Origin: RHLJ01 sp040222455
Lineage (GTDB): Bacteria > Bacteroidota > Rhodothermia > Balneolales > Balneolaceae
Assembly (NCBI GenBank): GCA_040222455.1
Contig: JAVKDD010000020.1
Location: 124,001 to 188,000, forward strand
Length of the DNA: 64,000 bases
Direction of reading: 5' to 3'
In this document: positions 35,856 through 44,467 of the stretch, in pieces
How positions within the stretch are numbered: position 1 is the stretch's first letter
Layout of the letters: each line of letters starts with the position of its first letter
Made by a program: the position numbers and the translations under genes
Notes under the pieces: model-generated
The model's database searches: none
Seen by the model: the letters and a program-made list of their open reading frames with translations, nothing else
Told to the model about the DNA's origin: nothing

Positions 35856-36616
35856 ATTCGTTGGATTTGGATATCATCCGGGATTTGAAGACTTAATTGT
35901 AATGTTACTGGGTTAACAGTAAGCGATCTAATCTGAAAAACAACTTTAGAAGCTTCATCAGCGCTTAATATGGTGATTTTTCGGGGTAAAGTGAAGCCAT
36001 CAATTTGCCCATAATTTTCGTAACGGATTGCTGAATATGGAAGCCCAGTTGATCTTGGTTGTTCAATATATTCGATTTCCCCATTTTTTTCAGAAATCAG
36101 GGCGTAACCACCCGTTTTAAAAATGATGAAAGTTTTAAGCTCTGAACCAGAATGTCTTTCCATTCTAAAGACGTCATCTATCTCAATTTTATAATTCAAT
36201 AAATCGAGCAGGTTAATAGAAGCAAGCTCATTTAAACTGGTTCTTCGTCCATTTGAAGAAGACATCTTCTGTGCAACATTATCAATTTTATTATAGATAA
36301 GGATAGAATCTTCATCTACTAACATAACTCCACCAACAATACCGATTCTATTTTTAATTGTAAGAAGGCTAAGAACAGAATCAGTTTCAAACTCAATAGT
36401 TACCCGATCGCTATTTCCTGTTTCACTTACAATCGCTCGTCCTTTACCCGAAACTGCATGTAGTTTGTTAGTATAATTTGGTAATGCATCAATAATCTCA
36501 GAATATTCTTCAACATCAACTTGAAGCACGGTTTCAACAGGTGGTTTTGTACTTCTACAGGCGGAAAGCAGCAGTAGCACAAAGCAAAGATAGAGCAGAG
36601 ATTTTAAGCGAAGCAT
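35852..36616 (-). CDS. DUF4292-family lipoprotein
   Basis: A 254-residue lipoprotein with lipobox LLSAC and Cys20 (MLRLKSLLYLCFVLLLLSACRS). The mature part is beta-rich, with the LolA/LolB-like half-barrel character usual in this family (HAVSGKGRAIVSETGNSDRVTIEFETDSVLSLLTIKN). A role in carrying lipid or lipoproteins in the periplasm has been suggested from the fold; this is inference. The gene lies between a TPR gene (4 bp upstream) and the EnvC-like gene (4-bp overlap), which points to a shared envelope job. Confidence 0.8.
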   Translation of the reverse strand: MLRLKSLLYLCFVLLLLSACRSTKPPVETVLQVDVEEYSEIIDALPNYTNKLHAVSGKGRAIVSETGNSDRVTIEFETDSVLSLLTIKNRIGIVGGVMLVDEDSILIYNKIDNVAQKMSSSNGRRTSLNELASINLLDLLNYKIEIDDVFRMERHSGSELKTFIIFKTGGYALISEKNGEIEYIEQPRSTGLPYSAIRYENYGQIDGFTLPRKITILSADEASKVVFQIRSLTVNPVTLQLSLQIPDDIQIQRI

Positions 36617-36620
36617 AATG

Positions 36621-38300
36621 CTAGATTTTCTCGTTCAAGTGAGTTCTTGTACTATCACTTTCCAATGCTTGTTTCCACCATTTTTTTGCTTCTTCTATAT
36701 TCCCTAATTTTTCATACACATCTCCAAGATGCTCCAATACTTCAGCGCTAGATTCGCCTGTATCAATAGACGCTTTAATAAATCGTCTGGCACGATCGTA
36801 ATCTCCAAGTTTAAAATAAACCCAACCGACAGTATCTAAATAGGCAGCATTATCTGCGTCGAGTTCAATTGCCTTTAAAGCCAGTTCTTTTGCTCGATCT
36901 AATTTAATGCCTCGAACAGAAAGATTATAAGCATAATTGTTCATCGCATTGTGGTTATTAGAATCATACCGAATTGCCAATTCATACACCCGATCCGACT
37001 CCTCATAATTCTCCATTCCAGCTTGAACATCTCCTAATGTAGAATAAATAACCGATTTAAAAGGACGACGTGAAGGAGCCCGTGAAGCTCGCTCTAGGCA
37101 CTTTGATGCGGCAGAATTATTTCCGTCTAAAAAATAAGCACTCCCTAAGAAATACTGAATGAAAGCGTCTTCAGGAGCGTTTTTATCTGCTTGAATACCA
37201 ACAGTTATTGCCTCTTCAATGCGTTGTTCGCTTAATAATAGTTGGAGTCTTTGTCTCCATGCGATATCATCTTCAGGTAATAATTCGTTAGCCTGAGCAA
37301 GATTTTCTAATGCCTTATCAGTTTCGCCAGCTAATGAATAAAATTGACCTGCTAATGTAAATGCCGGACCATATTCCGGAGCATGTTCGGTATATAAATC
37401 TAAAATTCTGGAAGTTTCTATTTCAAGTTGAATATTGGTTGGTGCATTTTGCTGACGAGAATACATATACTGAGCAATTGCTAGTTTTTGCTCTGCTTCA
37501 ATAATAGGATCAGAAATAAAATTTCCAAGTAGAGTTCCAGCACTATCCCATTTTTGCTCATCTATATAAATTCCTGAGAGATTTATTAAACTTTGAGGGT
37601 CTCTGGAGTTACGGTATAAAGCATCTTTAAGAACTGTTTTTGCTTCAGAATTTCTTTTTAATCGAGAATAATATTCTCCAAGTAAGTTGAGCGTATTTAG
37701 ATTATCAGGTTCTGTTTTTCGTAATGCTTCCAATTGCAGAAGAGCGGAGTCGGTATCACCTAAAGCTTCATAGTTTTGAAATTTTCTAAGAATAACAGAA
37801 GGGTTAGGACCTGTTAGCCGACCAATTTTATCCAAAGTTGTATTCGATCTTAAAAACTCACCATATTGCTTTTGAGTATCGGCAAGCATAAAAAGCACAT
37901 CATAGTCATTGGGGTGAAATTCGAGCAATTTATTGAGTTCATCTAGTGTAGCTTGATTTTGACCCGCACTACGATAAATCTCAGCTAGTTTAAAACGATA
38001 CCATTTATTTTCCGGCTCAAGTTGAACCGCTTCTTTACCGTACAATGCAGCATTGGGTAAATCATCTTGTTGCAGGTATACATCAGCTAAAGCAAAAGAA
38101 AGTCCGGATTGACCTTTTAGCTGATTATAAGCTTGAAGTAAAAGCGTAGTTGCCCGATCGTATTCTTCGTTTACAAAAGCCTCCATCCCTTGGATATAGG
38201 AAATTTTAGCTTCTCGTTCGGGCACGGTTTGAACTTGAGACAACAGAGTGTCAGAAATCCCAAAAATTAGGAATAATGCTATGTAGAGATATTTATTCAT
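36621..38300 (-). CDS. Exported tetratricopeptide repeat protein
   Basis: A 559-residue protein with a signal peptide (1-21, ending LLSQ) and about a dozen TPR units along its whole length. Examples are AALYGKEAVQLEPENKWY, LLGEYYSRLKRNSEAKTVL, AYNLSVRGIKLDRAKELALKAIELD and GDVYEKLGNIEEAKKWWKQALESD. It is a periplasmic scaffold and has no enzymatic motif. It is the first gene of the TPR-DUF4292-EnvC operon, 4 bp ahead of the lipoprotein. The partner proteins it holds are unknown; the neighbours suggest cell-wall or outer-membrane maintenance. Confidence 0.85.
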   Translation of the reverse strand: MNKYLYIALFLIFGISDTLLSQVQTVPEREAKISYIQGMEAFVNEEYDRATTLLLQAYNQLKGQSGLSFALADVYLQQDDLPNAALYGKEAVQLEPENKWYRFKLAEIYRSAGQNQATLDELNKLLEFHPNDYDVLFMLADTQKQYGEFLRSNTTLDKIGRLTGPNPSVILRKFQNYEALGDTDSALLQLEALRKTEPDNLNTLNLLGEYYSRLKRNSEAKTVLKDALYRNSRDPQSLINLSGIYIDEQKWDSAGTLLGNFISDPIIEAEQKLAIAQYMYSRQQNAPTNIQLEIETSRILDLYTEHAPEYGPAFTLAGQFYSLAGETDKALENLAQANELLPEDDIAWRQRLQLLLSEQRIEEAITVGIQADKNAPEDAFIQYFLGSAYFLDGNNSAASKCLERASRAPSRRPFKSVIYSTLGDVQAGMENYEESDRVYELAIRYDSNNHNAMNNYAYNLSVRGIKLDRAKELALKAIELDADNAAYLDTVGWVYFKLGDYDRARRFIKASIDTGESSAEVLEHLGDVYEKLGNIEEAKKWWKQALESDSTRTHLNEKI

Positions 38301-38452
38301 CAGAATGCTAAACGCTAATAATACCGATAAAGTGTGGGAATTGCTTGTGAAGAAACATTACTCAATGGAAAGTAAAAAGAGAAGATTGAGCTTTAACTGC
38401 TTCTCTAAGAAAATCTCAAGAACTAATTAAAGAGATTAACTTCAAATATTGT

Positions 38453-39145
38453 TTATGTGTTCTTTTCTAAAACAGCAAGAATATTAGTTCTAAATTTATT
38501 TAACGGCTTAAAAAGAGTAAGGATATGATAGGATAAAAAGATTAAAAAAATAGATTTTCGAGTAGAATTTAGATCCGAAATCATCATTAACTTTTTCGTT
38601 GTAAACGTATTGAGTTTATTCTGATAAAAATTTGGAACATTTACTTTATGGTAGGTTGGAAAGATATCTGTAGCATCCACTTTAAATAAAGTTGAAAGCA
38701 TCCAATTCTTTATTCTGTAAGGCAAAATAAGGTGTGGAATCCTTATAAGCGGGCTTAGATAATTTGTAGTTAAAATAACAATTTTACCATTCGGTTTTAA
38801 AACCCTTTCCAGTTCGGAAAAATTATCTTCTACATTATCAAAGTGTTCTACAACAAACCGTAACGTAATTAAGTCGGCATACTCATCAGGGAAAGGCATA
38901 GCCTTAATATCTGCTTTAATATAATTGCCGTCAATTCCTTCAGGATCTATTAAATCTACTCCTATGGCACTTTTTGTGCGGTTTCCAAAGGTGTTTACCA
39001 TTCCATTTGTGCCACACCCACAATCAACCCAAACTACATCGGGTGTGAGCAACTTCGTAACTTCCTCATCAAAAAGAATCCATCGATGTTTAAAAGAAGG
39101 ATCTACTTTTTTGATAATAGTATCTGTCCATTCTTTATTACTCAT
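38453..39145 (-). CDS. Class I SAM-dependent methyltransferase
   Basis: A 230-residue Rossmann-fold methyltransferase. Motif I is VWVDCGCGTNGMV, the acidic end of strand 2 is GVDLIDPEG, motif II is DLITLRFVVEHF (with the VVEHF signature of Methyltransf_11) and VLKPNGKIVILTTNY follows. The C-terminal third has hydrophobic helices (FLIFLSYHILTLF), so it may act at the membrane or on a lipid or glycolipid. The substrate is unknown. The gene has about 150 bp upstream of the TPR operon and about 35 bp from a hypothetical barrel gene. Confidence 0.82.
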   Translation of the reverse strand: MSNKEWTDTIIKKVDPSFKHRWILFDEEVTKLLTPDVVWVDCGCGTNGMVNTFGNRTKSAIGVDLIDPEGIDGNYIKADIKAMPFPDEYADLITLRFVVEHFDNVEDNFSELERVLKPNGKIVILTTNYLSPLIRIPHLILPYRIKNWMLSTLFKVDATDIFPTYHKVNVPNFYQNKLNTFTTKKLMMISDLNSTRKSIFLIFLSYHILTLFKPLNKFRTNILAVLEKNT

Positions 39146-39180
39146 AAAATTTCCCTTCTCATTTAAATCAAACTAAATAA

Positions 39181-40473
39181 TTAAAAAAGACCCTCTCTGG
39201 CAATTGAAAGTCTAAAACCAATCATTAGTGAATAGAGGTTCCTTAGTTTATCGCTTGCGTCACCAATTTCATTTTCTGAAAAATCGGTTCCAAATGCATC
39301 CTTATAAGTATGAGTAAATCGATTTTTGCCACCTCGTAAAAGATATTTTGCTCCTAAAAATAATTCTGAGTAAGTCCCTAATTCATAACTTAAATCAAGT
39401 CCAAAGTCGATTCCAGCGCCAACCGAACGATAGGAGCTTTTAGGAAGAACTACGATTCCAAGAGTTTGGCTCGAGCCAATACTATAAACTACACTTTTAG
39501 ACTTAAGATCAGACCTAAACCATAAATGTGGAGAAGCACCAAATTGAATATTAGATTTGCGCGTTAGGGAAGTACGATAGGTCGGTCCTACCGATAATCT
39601 AAGTTCAGAAGATTCGAGGTCACTCACTTCAATCCCTTCCGAATCAAGATTAAATTCGTATCCGATATATCCAAAATTAAATAATAGAAAAAGATGCTTT
39701 GAGTTTCTGAAGTTCTTAAAGTACTTAATATCAAATGCGAATTCGTTGGAAATAGATCGGTTGGTATTAATTGAACCAATTTCTTCTAATTCAAATTGAG
39801 TATCACCTACAATTACTCTATAAATTGGGGCATCTAGCGATAAGCTAGCAACATGAGTGCCTATTTCTACTCCGAAACTTTTTATATCGGTTTTATTTCC
39901 TGTGATGCTATTAGAAACATATCCTGAGTCTTTGCAAGCATTGTACTTATTAATGAGACCGATTAACTGAGTTTGTTCTAATTTAACTTCAAGAATTTCT
40001 TTTCTTTGTAAACAATCCTGTAGAAATAATAGTAATGCTGATTTATAATTATTCAAGGAAGTTGGGTCATCAAAATTAGAATCTAAAAGAATGGATTGTT
40101 CTTCCTCTTTTTCAATTAAGAAACTGAATCCTAATCCTTTATACATATATAAATTAGTAGTACCGCTTACTATCAATTGTACGAATCCAATTTTATCGAT
40201 ATCCGCTTTATTAGCTTTTGAGAAATAAGTAAAATTTTTGGTAACTAAGATTTCACCAGATGATAGTGTTAAGCTTTCTATTTCTTGCGCATCTATATTA
40301 TTAAGCTCACCGTCAAATAAAATGGTGTCATTTTCTTCGTTATAGATAATTGTAATTGTTCCAGACTTGGTATTTCCATCTTTTAAAACAGCTATATCTT
40401 GAGAATAGGATTGTGCTGAATAAAGAAAGGAAAAAAGAAAAGTCCCAATTAGTAGCTTCAGGGTTAGATTCAT
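39181..40473 (-). CDS. Outer-membrane beta-barrel-like protein of unknown function
   Basis: A 430-residue exported protein with a signal peptide (1-24, ending SYSQ). The N-terminal region (about 25-130) is a small beta domain (VLKDGNTKSGTITIIYNEENDTILFDG), followed by a short helical stretch containing two Cys. The second half (about 205-430) has repeating amphipathic strands typical of an outer-membrane barrel (FGYIGYEFNLDSEG, LRLSVGPTYRTSL, LFLGAKYLLRGGKNRF), ending SIAREGLF. I do not recognise a named family. It is a single gene, divergent from the arginine cluster. Confidence 0.6.
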   Translation of the reverse strand: MNLTLKLLIGTFLFSFLYSAQSYSQDIAVLKDGNTKSGTITIIYNEENDTILFDGELNNIDAQEIESLTLSSGEILVTKNFTYFSKANKADIDKIGFVQLIVSGTTNLYMYKGLGFSFLIEKEEEQSILLDSNFDDPTSLNNYKSALLLFLQDCLQRKEILEVKLEQTQLIGLINKYNACKDSGYVSNSITGNKTDIKSFGVEIGTHVASLSLDAPIYRVIVGDTQFELEEIGSINTNRSISNEFAFDIKYFKNFRNSKHLFLLFNFGYIGYEFNLDSEGIEVSDLESSELRLSVGPTYRTSLTRKSNIQFGASPHLWFRSDLKSKSVVYSIGSSQTLGIVVLPKSSYRSVGAGIDFGLDLSYELGTYSELFLGAKYLLRGGKNRFTHTYKDAFGTDFSENEIGDASDKLRNLYSLMIGFRLSIAREGLF

Positions 40474-40696
40474 TTCTAGAGGTCAAATAATTTAGTTTAA
40501 TCTAAAATAGGTATTCCACTACTTAATTTTAGCAGTGATTAATAAAAGTAGCCATGGTTTAAAAAAAGTTTATATCCATATTGGATTTAAAAAATCAATT
40601 CCTTTTCTTTAGCACATGCAAATCACTCTTGCACATAGAATTGAAAATACTCCTACCCCCCGTATTCCGCGGCGGCGGTAAAGCTATACATAAGTT

Positions 40697-40714
40697 ATCT
40701 GCCAATTGGCGGAT
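40697..40714. repeat. 18-bp near-perfect palindrome, REP-like
   Basis: ATCTGCCAATTGGCGGAT reads the same on both strands except for one position pair. The core GCCAATTGGC is a perfect palindrome. It sits in the GC-rich patch upstream of the GNAT gene. Short palindromes of this kind are dispersed in related genomes. Confidence 0.55.
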
Positions 40715-40747
40715 GGCGCCCATCTTTTTCATCAATTCTACAATCAC

Positions 40748-40763
40748 TGCTGTATATTCAGCA
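40748..40763. promoter_or_regulatory. Candidate ARG box (ArgR operator)
   Basis: TGCTGTATATTCAGCA has 5-bp palindromic arms (TGCTG/CAGCA) around an AT-rich centre. The inner TGTATATTCA resembles ArgR/AhrC operators. It ends 19 bp before the first gene of the arginine cluster. No repressor gene is in the window, so this is a proposal. Confidence 0.4.
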
Positions 40764-40782
40764 CACTCACACACTCAAGATT

Positions 40783-41457
40783 ATGTCCGTACTTATTCAC
40801 TATGCAACTTCCGCACATATTGGCTATGCTCAAGCTATTTGTGATTTGATTGAAACAGCCGCCAAACAGCGTGGCACAGGTATTGCAAAACGAGACCCTG
40901 AATACATAAAAACAAAAATGAAGAACCAGAACGCTGTAATTGCGTTGGATGGAGATATACTCGCTGGATTTTGCTACATCGAGATTTGGGAAGAGAAAAA
41001 GTATGTTGTCAACTCTGGTTTAATTGTTCACTGGGATTATAGAGGTCAAGGACTCGCAAAAAAAATTAAAGCCAAAGCTTTTGAGCTTTCTAAAAGTAAA
41101 TACCCTGAATCTAAACTTTTTGGGATTACCACGAGCCTTCCTGTTATGAAGATTAACTCAGATCTAGGATATCGACCTGTTACATTTTCGGAATTAACGC
41201 AAGACGAAACCTTCTGGAATGGATGCAAAAGTTGTCCAAACTACGATATTCTTACTCGTAACGAACGCAAAAACTGCTTATGTACTGGAATGTTATATGA
41301 TCCAAAAAAACCAAACTTGAACTCAAAGCCAGAGCGTGAACAAAATATCAAAAAATTCTATCGCTGGGTAAAATTGAAAACAGTTGCTTTTCAAAAAACA
41401 TTGAAGCAAACGAAAGTACTGTTCACAATTGTAATTTTAAATGTCATTCAACAATAG
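40783..41457 (+). CDS. GNAT acetyltransferase, candidate N-acetylglutamate (acylglutamate) synthase
   Basis: A 224-residue protein with a GNAT fold at about 1-140. The acetyl-CoA loop is HWDYRGQGLAKKIK (R/Q-x-x-G-x-G/A), preceded by VVNSGLIV. A Cys-rich tail follows, GCKSC ... KNCLCTGML, giving a CxxC plus CxC set that could bind a metal. It is the first gene of the arginine cluster, 53 bp before argG, and no classical argA or argJ is in the cluster. It is therefore the best candidate for the first acylation of glutamate. Family membership is clear; the reaction is inferred from context. Confidence 0.8.
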   Translation: MSVLIHYATSAHIGYAQAICDLIETAAKQRGTGIAKRDPEYIKTKMKNQNAVIALDGDILAGFCYIEIWEEKKYVVNSGLIVHWDYRGQGLAKKIKAKAFELSKSKYPESKLFGITTSLPVMKINSDLGYRPVTFSELTQDETFWNGCKSCPNYDILTRNERKNCLCTGMLYDPKKPNLNSKPEREQNIKKFYRWVKLKTVAFQKTLKQTKVLFTIVILNVIQQ

Positions 41458-41510
41458 CAGGAATCCAAATTTCGGATCACGCCTGTGATGACCTGAATAG
41501 AGAATAAATT

Positions 41511-42704
41511 ATGAATAAAAATAAAAAAGTATTACTCGCCTTTAGTGGTGGACTAGATACCAGTTACTGCGCCATCCACTTAGCTAAAGATAAAGGCTAC
41601 GATGTTTGGACTGCTGCTGTAAATACCGGTGGTTTTGATGATGAAGAACAGAAAGAACTTGCAAAGAAAGCAATAAAACTTGGCATAAAAAACCATGTTT
41701 GTATAGATGTTGAAGAAGAATTCTACCAAAAAGGAATCAAGTTTTTGATTGCTGGAAATGTATTAAAAAATCATACCTATCCACTTTCAGTGAGTGCGGA
41801 ACGTGTTTTTCAAGCGATTGCAATTGCTGAATATGCGAAAGAAATTGGTGCAGATGCCATCGCACATGGTAGTACTGGCGCGGGTAATGATCAGGTACGT
41901 TTCGATTTAGTATTTAATGTTCTTGCCCCAGAATTAGAAATCATTACTCCCATACGAGATCAAAAATTAAGTCGGGAAGAAGAAGTTGCATATTTAAAGA
42001 GTCACGGAATTGATAAAGAATGGGCAAAAGCAAAATACTCAATCAATCAGGGGCTTTGGGGAACATCGGTAGGTGGAGCAGAAACGTTAACTTCACATAA
42101 AAATCTCCCTGAAGAAGCATGGCCAACTCCTGTAATTAGTAGTGATTCGTTAATGGTGGAGTTAGGTTTTGAAGAAGGAGAATTAATAACAATTAATGGA
42201 GAAGGGTTTTTACCAGTTAATGCCATTAAAGAATTAAACAAAATTGCATCACCATACGGAATTGGGCGAGATATCCATGTGGGTGATACGATCATCGGAA
42301 TTAAAGGACGTGTTGGCTTTGAAGCTGCTGCTCCTTTAATCATAATTAAAGCTCATCAATTGCTAGAAAAGCATGTACTGGGTAAATGGCAGTTGTATTG
42401 GAAAGATCAACTAGGAGAATTTTATGGGATGTTGATGCATGAAGGGCAATTTCTTGACCCAGTGATGAGAGACATTGAAACATTTTTGTCAAACACTCAG
42501 ACGAATATTACCGGAAAAGTATTTGTGAAACTGGAGCCTAAAAGATTCGAACTTCAGGGCATTGAATCTGACTACGATTTGATGGCTTCTAAACATGGCC
42601 AATATGGAGAAATGAATCAGGGCTGGAGTGGTGATGATGTGAAAGGGTTTACGAAAATTTTGAGCAATGCTACATTAATTCATCGAGGTGTTCAAAATGA
42701 TTAA
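41511..42704 (+). CDS. argG: Argininosuccinate synthase
   Basis: A 397-residue enzyme that joins citrulline and aspartate with ATP to give argininosuccinate. The N-terminal ATP pyrophosphatase loop is AFSGGLDTSYC. Further family segments are HGSTGAGNDQVRF, INQGLWGTSVGGAETL and the C-terminal NQGWSGDDVKGF. The length is normal for the family. It overlaps the argC start by 8 bp and lies second in the arginine operon. Confidence 0.96.
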   Translation: MNKNKKVLLAFSGGLDTSYCAIHLAKDKGYDVWTAAVNTGGFDDEEQKELAKKAIKLGIKNHVCIDVEEEFYQKGIKFLIAGNVLKNHTYPLSVSAERVFQAIAIAEYAKEIGADAIAHGSTGAGNDQVRFDLVFNVLAPELEIITPIRDQKLSREEEVAYLKSHGIDKEWAKAKYSINQGLWGTSVGGAETLTSHKNLPEEAWPTPVISSDSLMVELGFEEGELITINGEGFLPVNAIKELNKIASPYGIGRDIHVGDTIIGIKGRVGFEAAAPLIIIKAHQLLEKHVLGKWQLYWKDQLGEFYGMLMHEGQFLDPVMRDIETFLSNTQTNITGKVFVKLEPKRFELQGIESDYDLMASKHGQYGEMNQGWSGDDVKGFTKILSNATLIHRGVQND

Positions 42705-43662
42705 GGTAGGCATTATAGGTGGAGCCGGTTATACCGCGGGAGAATTATTAAGAATTTTACTTCACCATCCAGAAGTAGAAATTAGGTCTGTAATGAGTGG
42801 AAGCCACGCTGGTGAAATGGTTTCAAAAGCACACCCTGATTTGGAAGGAGATATAAAATTAGCATTTAGTGAAGAATTGGATCAGACTATTGATGTCGTT
42901 TTTCTTTGCACTGGACATGGAAAATCGAAGCAGGTTTTAAAAGAAGTTGAGATACCATCACAGGCTAAAATTATTGATTTAAGTGCAGATTTCAGGCTCT
43001 CGGATTCTTCAAATGATTTTGTATACGGTCTGCCAGAACTAAATCGAAATGAAATTAAGAAAGCACAAAAAATTGCAAATCCAGGCTGTTTTGCAACATG
43101 CATACAACTATCACTTCTACCATTAGCTTCTGCAGGTTTATTGAATGAAGACGTTCACGTTTCTGCAATTACTGGTAGTACCGGAGCAGGACAAAATCCA
43201 ACTTCCACAACCCACTTTAGTTGGAGGAGTAATAACGCATCAGTATACAAAGTGTTCACTCATCAACATTTGCATGAAATAAAACAGAGCTTGTCACAAC
43301 TTCAAAAGGGGTTTGGTAAAGATATTCTCTTTGTTCCAATGCGTGGTGCATTCACAAGAGGGATTTTAGCCGCTTGTTATTTGAAATCAGAAGCTAAAGA
43401 AGTTGAAGTGAAAGAATTGTACAAAAGTTTTTATTCATCGCATCCATTCGTTCATTTATCAGAAAATGAGCCAGATGTGAAGCAGATTGTAAATACAAAT
43501 AAGGCAATCCTTCACATCAAAAAAGAAGGCAATCAGATTCTGATTATTGGAGTAATTGACAATTTAATAAAAGGAGCTTCAGGTCAGGCTGTTCAAAATA
43601 TGAATCTGATGTTCGGCTTGGAAGAATCCACCGGACTAAATCTAAAACCATCGGCATTTTAA
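42697..43662 (+). CDS. argC: N-acetyl-gamma-glutamyl-phosphate reductase
   Basis: A 321-residue NADPH-dependent reductase. The start is ATG 42697, with GAGGTG 6 bp upstream; a GTG at 42688 would add three residues. The NADP loop is GIIGGAGYTAGELLRILL, the catalytic cysteine is in NPGCFATCIQLSLLPL, and the substrate segment is TGSTGAGQNP. It converts acylglutamyl phosphate to the semialdehyde. It overlaps argG by 8 bp and precedes proC by 1 bp. Confidence 0.95.
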   Translation: MIKVGIIGGAGYTAGELLRILLHHPEVEIRSVMSGSHAGEMVSKAHPDLEGDIKLAFSEELDQTIDVVFLCTGHGKSKQVLKEVEIPSQAKIIDLSADFRLSDSSNDFVYGLPELNRNEIKKAQKIANPGCFATCIQLSLLPLASAGLLNEDVHVSAITGSTGAGQNPTSTTHFSWRSNNASVYKVFTHQHLHEIKQSLSQLQKGFGKDILFVPMRGAFTRGILAACYLKSEAKEVEVKELYKSFYSSHPFVHLSENEPDVKQIVNTNKAILHIKKEGNQILIIGVIDNLIKGASGQAVQNMNLMFGLEESTGLNLKPSAF

Positions 43663-43663
43663 C

Positions 43664-44467
43664 ATGAGTACAAACGAACATATTGCAATTATTGGAGCAG
43701 GTAATCTTGGCGTAGCTATTGCGAAGGGATTGGCTACCGATTTCGGAGCTTCAAATATTATTCTTACAAGAAGAAATATTTCCCGAATTGAATCGCTAAG
43801 AACGCAAGGATTTCAAATTACTGCTGATAACAAAGAAGCCGTTTCAAAATCAAAGTACATCATTTTTTGTGTTCAGCCGAAACAACTTGAAGGGGTATTT
43901 AAGGAAATCGAATCTGTCTTAAATTCCTCAGAACATATTCTTGTTTCAACTATAACCGGGGTATCATTAGAAATAATTCAGGGCTATGCTAAAGCGAAAT
44001 TTTCCATTATCAGGGCCATGCCAAATACAGCCGCAGCTATTGCAGAGTCTATGACATGTATTTGTGGAAATGAATTAGCTAAAACTCATCTACCAAAAGT
44101 TGAAAAAATGTTCCAGTCTCTTGGCGAAACGCTGATTATCGAGGAGCGACTAATGAAAGCGGCAACCGTGTTAGCAGCCTCAGGAATTGCCTTTTTTCTC
44201 CGATATATTCGCGCAGCTACACAAGGAGGAATTGAACTCGGATTTGAAGCAGAAGAAGCACAAAAAATTGCGATGCAAACAGCCCGTGGAGCCGCTTCTT
44301 TATTGGTTGAAGGAAATGCGCATCCCGAAAGAGAAATCGACAAAGTTACTACGCCAATGGGTTGTACTATCGCTGGTTTAAATGAGATGGAACACCAGGG
44401 ATTAAGCTCTGCACTTATAAAAGGGATTGTTGCTTCTTTCGAAAAAATTAACAGAATAACAGAATGA
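43664..44467 (+). CDS. proC: Pyrroline-5-carboxylate reductase
   Basis: A 267-residue Rossmann-fold reductase making proline from pyrroline-5-carboxylate with NAD(P)H. The cofactor motif is IIGAGNLGVAIAKGL, the conserved MPNTAAAI segment follows, and the C-terminal dimer region is TPMGCTIAGLNEMEH, the P5CR signature. It lies inside the arginine operon, 1 bp after argC and overlapping argD by 4 bp. This links proline and arginine supply from glutamate. The placement is unusual outside Bacteroidota-type clusters. Confidence 0.93.
   Translation: MSTNEHIAIIGAGNLGVAIAKGLATDFGASNIILTRRNISRIESLRTQGFQITADNKEAVSKSKYIIFCVQPKQLEGVFKEIESVLNSSEHILVSTITGVSLEIIQGYAKAKFSIIRAMPNTAAAIAESMTCICGNELAKTHLPKVEKMFQSLGETLIIEERLMKAATVLAASGIAFFLRYIRAATQGGIELGFEAEEAQKIAMQTARGAASLLVEGNAHPEREIDKVTTPMGCTIAGLNEMEHQGLSSALIKGIVASFEKINRITE

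Larger units (their letters stand above)
40474..40782. other. 309-bp intergenic region ahead of the arginine cluster
   Basis: This gap lies between divergent genes. It holds a GC-rich patch (about 40655-40725) unlike its AT-rich surroundings, an 18-bp near-palindrome (40697-40714) and a candidate ARG box (40748-40763). An open frame of 87 codons crosses it but has no protein character. No terminator is seen. Confidence 0.6.

Noticed and set aside
40581..40844. 87-codon forward frame before the GNAT gene
   Set aside because: It crosses the palindrome and the ARG-box candidate, overlaps the GNAT start in another frame, and its protein has no recognisable character.
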